Under the pieces are notes generated by a model. It made no database searches, was not told the origin of the DNA, and saw only the letters and a program-made list of their open reading frames with translations. A DNA stretch of 64,000 nt from Nepenthes gracilis (Eukaryota > Streptophyta > Magnoliopsida > Caryophyllales > Nepenthaceae), in the NCBI GenBank assembly GCA_033239525.1, contig BSYO01000026.1, positions 2,728,001-2,792,000 of the forward strand, read 5' to 3'. Both the position numbers and the translations under genes were made by a program. Below, piece by piece: positions 48,201 to 57,990 of this stretch (positions within the stretch are counted from its first letter, which is position 1; every line of letters begins with the position of its first letter).

Positions 48201-50849
48201 TGGGATACTCAGACGCGGATATGGCCGGAGATGTTGACACACGCAAATCCACATCGGCTTACTTGGTGAAATTTACTGGCGGTGCAATTTCTTGGCAATC
48301 CAAGTTATAAAAGTGTATAGCTCTATCCACAACTGAAGCCGAATACATTACAGTTACAGAAGCCTGCAAGGAGATGCTGTGGATGAATGAGTTCGTTCAA
48401 GAGTTAGGCATCAAATAGGAAAGATATGTGGTACTTTGTGACAGTTAAAGTGCCATTCATCTACGTAAGAACTCTTCATTCCATTCCAAATCAAATCACA
48501 CACGATATCATTTGGTGCGAAAGGTGCTGAAGGAAGGTATTCTGTCATTGGACAAGATTAGCACGGAAGAGAACATGGCAGACATGATGACAAAGATTCT
48601 ACCGAAAGGGAAGAATGAGGCATGCTGCGAGATGGCCGGGCTAATAGAGTTAACTTCCTCACGATCGAGAGGGAAAATTTGTTGGAAATCTCTCCCGTGA
48701 AAAAGTTTTGATCAACATTGTTGGCCGGATAGACGGTCAACGGTTAGTCAATGGACGGTCAATGGACGGTCAATATAGTTGATCGTCTAAAGGATCAAGT
48801 TGACCATTTTAGCTGAGCACTCTCAGGACAACTGTGAAAATAGTCAACATGATATTGACCGTTCTGAATTGGATGACGGTCAACAGGATATTGACCGGTC
48901 TATTTGGAAGGACGGTCAACAAGGTTGACCGGCTTATTAAGGCAACATAGAGCACCTGCTATATCTGAAAGGGAGTAGGTTGACCTGCCTATTTAAGTAA
49001 CCTTGAAAACTCAAGACAACATATCTGTCTTTTGATACTGCAGGCTTGCACCACCTGCTGCCGAGTTAAAACATACTTCTTGGGAACCGTGCACCAACCA
49101 TGAATGACGACGTGGTGGTCCAGTTGCTGTCAAGTCCTTTTGTATGTTCTTGTATACATATATGAATAAGCAGGTTGGGGGAGTAGCGTAGAGAAGTTGT
49201 AAGCAGAGAAAATAAAATAGAGTGTGAGTGTGTGTGAGAATAAGAAGAAAACAGAGGAGAGGAAGAAAGCCCAACTGTGTGTGTGTGAACATTTCTACCT
49301 TACTATTTTTGTAATCTCTATCTCATACATAGTGCAATTTTACGGATTTAACGTTCCGTGGTTTTTTCCTTGATTCATGAGGATTTTTCACGTAAATATC
49401 AGTTGTCATTATTCTTCCATTCCTTTTCTTCGATCTCTTTGTGCTTGTGGACGGTAGGCCCCCCCATTTCGGCCAACAAAAAGGACGGCCAATGAGACAA
49501 AGGCGCGTTGAAGCACCAAGGAGGCAAACGGCCGCGGAAGCTCTTTGGTGCCAAAATGGCCGGTCAACTCGTTGACAAACCTGGAAAGAAAATGAAAGGC
49601 GGGTGGCACTTTCGGTTGTATGGAAAACGGTTGAGGAGAATAATAAGGCTTGAGGACATTGTTACTCGGAAACATTAAGGAACGCTCAACAATTTTGTGA
49701 TGACCAAGGGCACATAGAACGGCTGATAGTACGCGGACTTGTGGGTAGTATGGACCGAGGACATCGTGATAGCTGACGTAGTAGGCATTCACTTTGCAGG
49801 CTTTACAGAGCATATAGCAGACCTATAGTGTGTGTGCGCCGTCTATACAGTGGCAGGTTATAAAGTTGGTAGGCAAAATTGGTGGCAGGTTGGAGAGTTA
49901 GTGACAGACGTTTGTTCACACGTAACTTGCCTTTTGGTAGATAGTTTTCAAGCAGGATCCTTATAAATATACATGTTGGGTATGCGGTGAAGGGTGTGAT
50001 ACCGGAAAACTGTGAGAGACAAAGTCTAAAGAGACGGTCAACTCTCCAGAAGTGAAGCTCACAGCGATGGAGCTCAAGAGTGTGTGAAAAGAAAAGAGAT
50101 GAGTGCCCCACCAGTGAGGAAGAAGAGAGAAAAACAGATAGTGAGAAAAAGGAGTGTTTCATTGTTTTCTTTAGAGAGATTTTTCTTTGTCCATTTCGGC
50201 GTATAACGGATATTCCATTTCGAGGTTTTTATAATCAATTTTTATATGGTAAACTTATTGTGGACTTTATATCCTGTAATTTTTCTCCTTACTTAAGAAG
50301 GGATTTTCACATAAAATTTCTTGGTATTTTTCTGCTTCTTCTTCCTCTTTTCCTTTACTTTATGTGACTTTGTGTCGTTTTGTTCGACCGGCTCTTTTTG
50401 CCCTATCAACCTGAGCCGAACTTTAATCTAATATCGAAAAATGGTCCCATGAGTGTTTATGCATTCGAACTCTGCTGAATTCAAATGTAATGAACTTACA
50501 TGATGTTCCTTTATCAGTAATTTCAGCAATACGTCCGAAAGTAATGCATGGACAAAAGCATGTTAAGCAACCTGTGGAAAAAGAAGAAGAAGAAGAAGAA
50601 ACGATTTAGAATCTAATGTCAGGCAATCTTTTATGCTTATATTAAAATAAACACTAAAAATAAAATTAAAAAGAGAGAAAGAGAAAGAGAAAGTTCTGAT
50701 CAGAACTTACAGAGAGGGACATCGAAGCAGCAGTCACAAAGGCCGGTGGACCATTGGCCTCGAGCTCCGCCAGCTTGGTACTGAGGAGGTGGAGGATACG
50801 ACGGAGAGTATGGCCGATTCACTGGAATTCCGGTCGCCGGCGGCATCAT
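42205..50849 (-). CDS. PLAC8/PCR-type protein, copy D, intron 2 carries a Copia insertion
   Basis: Exons 50711-50849, 50500-50571, 42594-42812 and 42205-42287 on the minus strand. All splice sites (GT-AG) are kept and the joined frame is open for 170 residues. Exon 1 starts [14 protein letters not shown]; the signature is CCLTCFCPC; exon 3 is 219 bases, with two extra residues in the second hydrophobic region ([11 protein letters not shown] against TGCQYIYSC in C); the tail is GGMYR. Intron 2 is about 7.7 kb because of the retrotransposon at 43115-50408, against about 0.4 kb in C. Splicing of that intron decides whether the gene works. Exons 1-2 and the upstream DNA share changes with copy B, exons 3-4 with A and C, so the gene looks mosaic. 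Family role: plasma-membrane metal tolerance or cell-number control. Confidence 0.75.
43115..44038 (+). repeat. LTR-like segment a, W-box rich
   Basis: From about 43260 it matches the 3' LTR at 48680-49478 up to the CCAACA end at 44038. Its first 145 bases do not match and may be the start of an outer element. It is followed by AAAAGGACGGCCAA, which also follows the 3' LTR at 49479. Confidence 0.65.
43221..43545. promoter_or_regulatory. Dense cluster of W-box cores
   Basis: Fourteen GTCAA/TTGAC cores in 325 bases, at 43221, 43231, 43275, 43286, 43297, 43308, 43313, 43361, 43404, 43440, 43452, 43476, 43486 and 43541; many are the full TTGACC or GGTCAA form. TTGAC is the core bound by WRKY factors. 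About 0.6 would be expected by chance in random DNA. Part of the density comes from a local GACGGTCAAC repeat. A binding role is inferred. Confidence 0.55.
44058..44665 (+). repeat. LTR-like segment b: truncated 5' LTR next to the primer site
   Basis: Matches the last 600 bases or so of the 3' LTR and ends CCAACA at 44665. Its start is scrambled: a short LTR piece from a later position (CTCATACATAGTGCAA) is joined to an earlier one (GGGATGACCTGCC) with a small deletion. Confidence 0.7.
44666..44681 (+). other. Copia primer-binding site
   Basis: AGTGGTATCAGAGAGC directly after the LTR end, the pattern complementary to the 3' end of initiator Met tRNA used by many plant Copia elements. Confidence 0.85.
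44703..48660 (+). pseudogene. Copia gag-pol, broken
   Basis: Order on the plus strand: gag (44703-45340; [16 protein letters not shown]2-type core), a zinc knuckle with lost residues ([14 protein letters not shown], about 45400), protease ([13 protein letters not shown], Phe for the active-site Ser next to Asp), pre-integrase ([10 protein letters not shown], about 45985), integrase core (46128-46886) with [16 protein letters not shown] and GVAERINRT giving the D-D-E set, reverse transcriptase (about 47160-47900) where YVDD reads YVND, and RNase H (about 48000-48660). In-frame stops occur at 44970, 45342, 46884 and in RT. Domain order PR-INT-RT-RH is that of Copia; it looks Tork/Tnt1-like. It could not be translated as one protein. 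Confidence 0.9.
48667..48679 (+). other. Polypurine tract of the Copia element
   Basis: GAGAGGGAAAATT immediately before the 3' LTR start at 48680, the priming site for plus-strand synthesis. Confidence 0.75.
48680..49478 (+). repeat. 3' LTR of the Copia element (segment c)
   Basis: About 799 bases from TGTTGG to CCAACA, a six-base inverted terminal pair. It has its own GTCAA/TTGAC cluster near 48730-48990 and is similar to segments a and b. Confidence 0.8.
49479..50408 (+). repeat. LTR-like tail, probably part of an outer element
   Basis: About 930 bases with no coding. The end has the same kind of layout as the Copia LTRs (a CCTGTAATTTTTCTCCTT stretch, then a TTTCACATAAAAT stretch and a T/C-rich end) but is a different sequence, and it ends in CCTATCA at the target duplication. 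Best explained as the 3' part of a related LTR split by the inner element. The ORFs here are not preserved anywhere else. Confidence 0.5.
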
Positions 50850-51297
50850 GGTTTTCTGATTCTCTCACAAGGCGAATTCAGGCGTCTTCTTGGATAATTG
50901 ATCGAACAGGGCCTTGTGATAAGTAAATACAGAAATGATTTGCCTTAAGAAGATGAAATTTTCATGGCGTCAATCAAATCCAGGAAACATCGAAGAAACT
51001 TCAACCACCGCGTTGACCGACTGAGTAGCTTGTTCATTTTCTAAATTCCAGCCCCTGCGTCTATTATCTGCTCTTCCAGAAAATAATAAATATAGATAAT
51101 ATTATTTTATATATTTTAAAATTTGTATATTATAGATATAAATTTTAGCCATTAAATAATAAATATAGATAATATAAATTTATATATCTTGGTTGTGTTA
51201 ATAGTTGAGAAAATAAATAGAAGTTTTAATTATATCTTAATATATAATAAAAAGCAACCAAATTAATAGTACTATAAAGGTGGACTTTTTACCATTT
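50850..51297. other. Upstream flank of PCR gene D
   Basis: The place of the TATA run in A and C reads TGTATTTA here (about 50923-50932 on the minus strand), so the core promoter differs. No gene. Confidence 0.45.
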
Positions 51298-52280
51298 TGA
51301 TGTGTCCTGAATCCAAACTTTGAACAGGTTCAAATCAGGTTGATTGTCTGAATCCGGTCCCGTTCATCGAGTCTGGATCCTACACACTATAATTAAAAAT
51401 AAGAGGTCAGATGATGGCGGGGAGTTTGTCCCACCGTAAATCTCCGACACTCAAGTAAAAAACGACTTTCAAATTAAGAAGGTAAAAGAAAAATAAAAGC
51501 AAATGAAGAGGCAGGGATAGTGTTTGTGATGGTGGTTTTCTCTCGTTGAGAGAAGTTTTTACGGCTCGTGTGGAGCGTTGGTTCTTCGCACTGTATTCAT
51601 AAGGAATGTAATGACGGAAGGAAAGAGCCTTAGCGTTCAGGAAGCTTGGAAGCTTTGTAATTGAGAGCTTTTGAGTGCGAAATTGAGAGCGTCTGTTAGC
51701 AGAAATGAGAGCGTGCTTTGGAGGGAAAACTTCGTGACCTTTTATAGCCATTGTGCCGGGCTACCTTCTTTGTGCAGAAAAGTTTGATTCTCACGCTTTA
51801 TTAGGATTGCTACCTTTTCTGGCGTTGAGCTTTAGTGGCAGTAATGACCACTGGATTGATTGCTTTCCTTCTGCATTCTGTAACCATTAAAATTTACTAT
51901 AAATAAAAGGAGGATTCTGGGGCTTTTTTTCAGGGATACCCGTCGATCCTGGATGTAGCCGTTATAATGGAGGTTTCCTTTTGTGGTAAGTGTGAAATCA
52001 GGTGAGAAGACCGTGGAGGCTGGAAGACGAACACGTGGACCAACGTGAGCTTGGGCCGTATGACTTCTGGTCTTCAGCCAGTCTACTAGTCATGCTTCCG
52101 ATCAACGGAAGTGTTGACCATCTTGGGCTCAAGTGGGCCATCCTACTCTTAGATTTTTTGCCGACTCACTAGACATTTGTCCGGTCAACGACTGGCGTTG
52201 ACCGTCCAGATGTGAGTGGGCCTTTGTGGTTTTGGGCCGTTCTTTTTTCCTGGGCCTGCCCATTATTGACGTACCCATTA
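51298..52280 (-). mobile_element. Solo Gypsy LTR
   Basis: Reverse complement of an LTR of the same kind as 31160-32072: plus-strand start TGATGTGTCC (LTR end) and plus-strand end GTACCCATTA (LTR start, with TAATGGG for TGATGGG). Flanks CATTT and TATTT are a possible target duplication with one mismatch. No internal region or second LTR nearby, so it is a solo LTR. Confidence 0.75.
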
Positions 52281-53078
52281 TATTTAAAATAAATAAAAAG
52301 TTATTAGTATCACTTATAATCATGTGATCGTGAATTATTCTAATTTTGAAGTGATTATTTGCAAAATAAATATCAATTAATTTTATAGTTAACTTTGATT
52401 TGGATTGGTATTTATGCATTAACTTAGTGTTTAACTTTTATATTACTATTTTATCAATAATACTTATATTACTATTTTATTACTATTTTATCAAAAATGC
52501 AAACAAGAATGAATAAAAAGTAATTTTTTAAAATCAAATAATTAGTTATTTTATATCGATTATTCTATTATTTGTTTATGTAGCCTAATCAGAGAGTAGT
52601 CAATGAAAACAACAGTTTTAAAACTGGTATAATTTGGCTTGATTAAAGTTTCCCGGTTGATTTTATAATTTAATTAGTGCTTAAACTTTTGGTAATTTAA
52701 AAAATAAAAGAAATTATTTTTTTCGGCTGCTATAAAAATTTATATTTAAAAAATAAAATTTTTAAAAAAGTAGTTTTGATATTTGATCATTCAAGGAAAA
52801 TTGAAGAGAAGAAAAATTTATGTCATTAACACAAGAATATTATTTTATTCTTATTTGTTTATTAAACATTTGGTTTTAAACGGAAAATGATCAACAATAA
52901 GAAAACTAGGATTCTTTCGTATATTTTTACCACAATTTGTTAAAATTTTTATTCAATTAAATGCTCGAAAAACATTCTTTTAATTTTTTCTCTTCCATCG
53001 TATTTTATCTAATATAAATAAATCCTAAGTCTACTTTTCAAATGATGATTGCTTTTCAAAAGAACTTATCTAAATACA
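52281..53078. other. Upstream repeat DNA of the D unit
   Basis: AT-rich, homologous to parts of the B and C flanks (22480-22890, 29700-30100). From about 52976 onward it follows B and not A/C. No gene. Confidence 0.5.
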
Positions 53079-53501
53079 AGTTAAAGGAACATAAATTATT
53101 ACATGATTTGCCGGGTTTGAAATCTAGAGCTACAGATGCCGAGACCAAAGTATTGTTCTTTTAAGAGCTTGAGAACAAGCTGGTCAAGTGAATGCATATG
53201 TCTTGTTTTTATACGGGTTAAGCCACCATAGTAGGAGACTAAGCCAACTCTCTTGAGTATAGGGTTCTTAGATGATTTGCTTAGGAGACTAAGCCACCAC
53301 AAGTTGGCCAAGTTAAAGGAGCATAAATTATTAGACAATTTGCCGGGTTTGGAATCTAGAGCTACTGATGTCGAGACCAAAGCATTGTTCTTTCAAGAGC
53401 TTGAGAACAAGTTGGCCAAGTGAATGCGTAGTCTTGCTATTATACGGGTCAAGCCACTATAGCCGGAGACTACGCCAACTCTCTTGAGAATGGGGTTCTT
53501 A
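53079..53501. repeat. Two-copy tandem repeat, unit about 232 bases
   Basis: Units at 53079-53310 and 53311-53501. Both start AGTTAAAGGA and contain TTTGCCGGGTTTG, TCTAGAGCTAC, GAGACCAAAG and GCCAACTCTCTTGAG. The second copy keeps the better reading frame. Confidence 0.85.
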
Positions 53502-53712
53502 AGGCTAAACATCGGCTAAAACCAACTACTAACACCACTGAGAGACACTGAGAATTGAATGTTTAAGGTTCAATGAGTTAATGAGGGGGAGTATCCGATT
53601 CAAAGAAATTGGTTCCTTGCTCTATTATTAATTCAATAAAGAGATCAGTCTTTACAAAAAGATAATACCATTGATTGTTTCTGACCTTCCTACCTCCTTG
53701 ATTGCAAAAGGA
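53079..53712 (+). pseudogene. Unidentified coding-like remnant, D copy
   Basis: In the second tandem unit the plus strand reads KLKEHKLLDNLPGLESRATD, then VETKALFFQELENKLAK and a stop. After a frame change it continues CYYTGQATIAGDYANSLENG and VLKAKHRLKPTTNTTERH, then EIGSLLYY and LIVSDLPTSLIAKG. The related pieces at 22891-23226 keep this order. I cannot assign a family. The B/D-only presence means it entered, or was lost, before the units were multiplied. Confidence 0.4.
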
Positions 53713-56700
53713 TAATTAGATTTAATGATATATAAATTTAATAATATATTTTACATAATTTGATATTGATAATAAAATTTTTTTTCTTTAAAATTGTATA
53801 TTATCTAATTATACTTAAAATATATAAAATTTATTGACTAAGAATTAATGATAGCCTACTAATAAGGGTGTGAATAATCATAAATTAAATTATGTATATT
53901 TTAATATAATTAAAAGTCATACACTATTATTTAAAACCCTATAAACGATGTTGAATACCGCTTTCATCCATAGATTATATATTTGAATCTCGATTTTTAT
54001 TACAATGTATTAAGACGTGTTATAATATATTTTTATCAATTCTCTACAATAGTTCACATATAATTAAATAAAAAACTTTATATAAATCTGAATAATTCTT
54101 TATATTTTCTCATATTGAAAAGAATATCTTTATCTTTAAACTTAAGTAGAGTTTTTTTTTTTTTTCAACTCTTCAAATATTGAGCATAGAATATATTATA
54201 ATTTTTATAGGAACTTGATTATACAATTTTAAAAGATATAAAATCTATATTATAAAATTTTTTAACATGCAAAAACTATTTATTATAGAAATTATAAAAA
54301 AATTAGTATAATTAATACAATTTTATCATTTTATTTAAATTATAAAGTATGCATAAGTAATTAAGTATAAATTAAAAGTATGCAAAATATATACTTAAAA
54401 GTTTAAGGCATGTAGGAATCTATATACAAAAATTAAGAGTACATAAGAGTATTTTAGCATAATTTCAGAATATGTATGAAAATTGTCACAAAATAAACTT
54501 AGAAACACAATATATGTGAAATAAATGTATAAATTTTATAAAAATTTTATGAAATAAAAATGGGAGTATATGTGTGCAATATATAAATATTTTATATGTA
54601 AAATTATAGTATGTATGAGCAATTGATATAATAAAAGCCCATAAAGATTAAAAAAAAAAACAGTAACAAGAAAAGGAGATATTTTAATATAGTTACTTTA
54701 TTTTAAAATTATTAAAAAAATTTTAGATTTATTTGGATTCTCCTTCTCTAGCCTTCATTTCTCATTCTTTTTCTTATTTTCTTTTTTTTTTCTCTTTAAA
54801 ATTGGACAAAAATGATTGAAAATCAGTCAAAAGGAACCCTAAATTAAAAATTGACGAATGTGCACTTATTTAGCAGACATCAGGTGCTAAAATAAAAATT
54901 ATATAATGCACGTGCATCCATTAGGTACAACTATTTTACCACAAACACACACAGGCACCTCTTGAGTGCATGTCTGGCTTGATCATTCTACCTAAAATAT
55001 ATACGAGCACCCCAGAGATATTTTACAGGCGTGCTCTTTTTGCCTAAAATACACATGTGCACACATTGAGCGCCAGTTGAGTATCACTCAATCATTATTA
55101 CCCGGTTAGAGTAATGAATTTAACCCAAATCATCATTAACATTAATAATTTATTTATCGTAATTTAATTAGTTATAATTAAAATTATAATTTAAAATTCA
55201 TACCTTATAAATTTGGTACTTCAAAATTAGTCAACATTGGATTAATTACAAGTATAAAATCATTGAAAACTATAAGGTTTGTGATAGAGCACTGTACTCG
55301 TTTTTCCTTTCCTGATTCGGTCCCTCTTTGACCCAGAAAAATATACGTATGTATAATTTTATTACTAATAAGCACGTCTCTTTAAGAGTGCCATGATAGT
55401 GCATTAACTAAGGCACTACGGTAATTGAAAATTGAATGATTAAATCATTAGATAAACTTGTAACCATTTAATATTTAAAGATCACTATTTAATTATTGTA
55501 ATTGCTTATTTAATACAGCTATTTATCCCTTAATTCATATAACTATTTGTCAAAATTTAGTACCTCGTTTAATTAATTATTGACATATTGGGTACCTTGA
55601 TTTTTTATATTTTCACCAGTTTAATCATTCGGTGATCCAAATGTTTGGTCAAACTGTTTCTTTTCTAACAATAATAACTCAGTTGATTTATATTCTCCAC
55701 GAGCTTGTGGTCCAAGGGACCTGTATTATGCTGAGTCAAGTTGATTTTATTTTAAACTGTACCAAACAAAGATTATGTCCAAATGCTTTCCAGGACAAAT
55801 GATTCCGATATCCAAGCATAGATGTAAAGATTCTTTCGGTTAATAAAATAACTGAGATCATAAGCCGAGTTTAATGAAAGTCGAGATCACGAATGGAATG
55901 CCTAGGGCATACTCTCCCAAGGTGAATGGGCAGTTGAAAATGTAATATTGATGAGACAAGTTGTATACTTAGGTCGGGCATCATATTAAATTATTTGAAA
56001 GTAAAGATTGAAAAAATTTATGTATGTCCATTGTACTAATATTTGAAAGAATAAATAGAAAACTTAATTATATCTTAATATTTAGTAAATTGTGAACAGA
56101 TTAATAATATATTTGGTAATTTAGGATAAACGAAAAATTATGGTATTGATGATAGCTATGTGATGGATAATTATTATAATTTCAATGTGATTACGTGCAA
56201 AATGTGATTAATTTAAATGTTTATTTTAGTTTGGTTTGATATTTTTGCTTCAACTGAAGAGTTTAATTTTAAATTTCAACTTAATTGTATTTTTATTTTT
56301 AAATTATTAAAAAGGAATTGATTTTTTATAAAGTTGATAATTAGCATGGCGATTACTTCTAAAATACTGAGTTGAATTGGGTATATATATATAAATGTAA
56401 ACTCAATAATTAATTAATTAATTAATTAATTAATTAATTATCAAGTTTAGTAGAAATCCACTAAGCTAAAATCAATTCCCGCTTCCTCCCACTTGTAGAC
56501 CTGGTCGACTGACTTTGGAAAATGGAAGCTGAAATAGCGAGCTTGAAAGCGACGTCGTTTGGCACAACTAAACTTTTCCGAATATTTTCTAAATAATAAT
56601 AATAAGAAATTATCTATCTCGAATTTAGGAAATAATAATAACAATAATTTCAACAATTGGGGCAAAGTTATATCAATGGCAGGGCTTTATAATACATGTT

Positions 56701-57056
56701 AGAGCGTAATAAAAATTCTGAATTTAATCTAAGAGATATTAAATTAGATTTTTGTATTTTTTAATTTAAATATTGCATACAATAAATCAAAATAAAAGTT
56801 TCAAAACAAATCAGAGTTAGTTTAAATTAATTTTTAATATTTAAGTCAGTCATATTAGTTCAAAATTCATGTTACTGGGAAGATTCAATATTAGAGAGAG
56901 AAAAACTACACAAGACTTACCTTAAGAGTATCTCGGTCTACGGCAAGTCAATTCATCTCCAAAGATTAAATATTGCAGCCCATAGCCGGTTGTAGTACAA
57001 CTTTGCTTGGTCAGACTTATTAATTTTAATCCAGACTGATGATAGTGACCTTGATA

Positions 57057-57121
<65 letters not shown>

Positions 57122-57132
57122 AGTAATAGTAT
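53713..57132. other. Upstream repeat DNA and unit head of the D unit, no gene
   Basis: 53713-55750 matches the B unit. 55750-56150 contains a short piece reading AYSPKVNGQ on the plus strand, perhaps a Gypsy integrase scrap. 56150-57127 is another unit head (TTAA run near 56407-56440, GC-richer block 56447-56600) that continues at 62859 after the second Copia element. No host gene. Confidence 0.5.
57058..57120. repeat. CT microsatellite followed by TA run
   Basis: About 25 CT repeats and then a TA run, ending only a dozen bases before the Copia insertion point. In the homologous head at 36080-36110 only the TA run is present, so the CT run expanded here. Confidence 0.95.
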
Positions 57133-57979
57133 TATTGGTGGATAATAGGTGACCTAATAACAAGAATGCAGGAATAATTATTGTTGGTCGAAATGGACGG
57201 CCAACTGATAAAAGCACACCCACGTGGTGAAGTAGAAGCAGGAGAAAAAAAATGAATACCAAATATTTTATGTGAAAACTCTTCTGAAATAAGGAAAAAA
57301 TTACAGGACACTAAATCCACACAAATCACAAGGTATGAGAATTTGTTATATAAACTACAGGATGTGAAAACAAGAATAGAGTAAATGTAAACAAAATTTC
57401 AACACTTTATTTTTACCCATCGCTCTCTTTCTTTTCACTTTTTCCTCTATTTCTCTCACTACTACCTCCCTTTTTTGTGTGCATATACACACACATATAA
57501 ACATGTGTCCTCCACCATAACCCAGCTGGTGGTTGGTACTCAACTTTCAATGTCTACATGTGTACATGCGCACGTCCTATCCTATAATAAGTGGCGCATG
57601 CCTACTCCTATAGACCGATAAGCCTTTGGAGTCCCAAAAATAATGTCTACCAACTATTCAATCGGGTAAGTTAACTGTATACCTTTTGAGATATGACAAT
57701 CATTCAAATCTTTCAAATTCAGTTGGTCAACTCTGTTGATCATCCTCTCATTTTGGCAGTCAATCATACCGTTGACCGGTTGAAATAGTTTGTCCCGACT
57801 CTTTAGCAAAGAAAGTCATCTCTCAACTTTTACCAATCAACATATTGATCAGTAGAGGTTGAACGTCTAGAGGTTTTTGGTCAACTATGTTGACCAGAAT
57901 TGCTTCTTAAAGTAGCACACACGTGCTCCATCCAAGTCTCCTGACCACAAGGATTTTCAGACGGGAGTGATTCTCAACA
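57133..57979 (-). repeat. 3' LTR of the minus-strand Copia element
   Basis: About 847 bases. On the minus strand it starts TGTTGAGAATC after the purine tract and ends ACCAATA at the target duplication. It contains several GTCAA/TTGAC cores near 57720-57900. Confidence 0.8.
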
Positions 57980-57990
57980 AACTTCCCCTC

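Larger units (their letters stand above)
43115..50408 (+). mobile_element. Composite Copia insertion in intron 2 of PCR gene D
   Basis: It lies between perfect 5-base duplications ACCTG (43110-43114, 50409-50413). It starts TGTTGGG and ends CCTATCA. Genes A (near 7630) and C (near 28760) show the uninterrupted site with one ACCTG. Inside are three LTR-like segments, a primer-binding site, a broken gag-pol reading plus to minus relative to the host gene, and an LTR-like tail of about 0.9 kb. The ends do not belong to the same LTR as the inner Copia element, so it is probably one element nested in another. Confidence 0.85.

Noticed and set aside
55870..55945. Possible Gypsy integrase fragment (AYSPKVNGQ)
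   Set aside because: Only about ten residues fit and no neighbouring domain supports it; too short to annotate.
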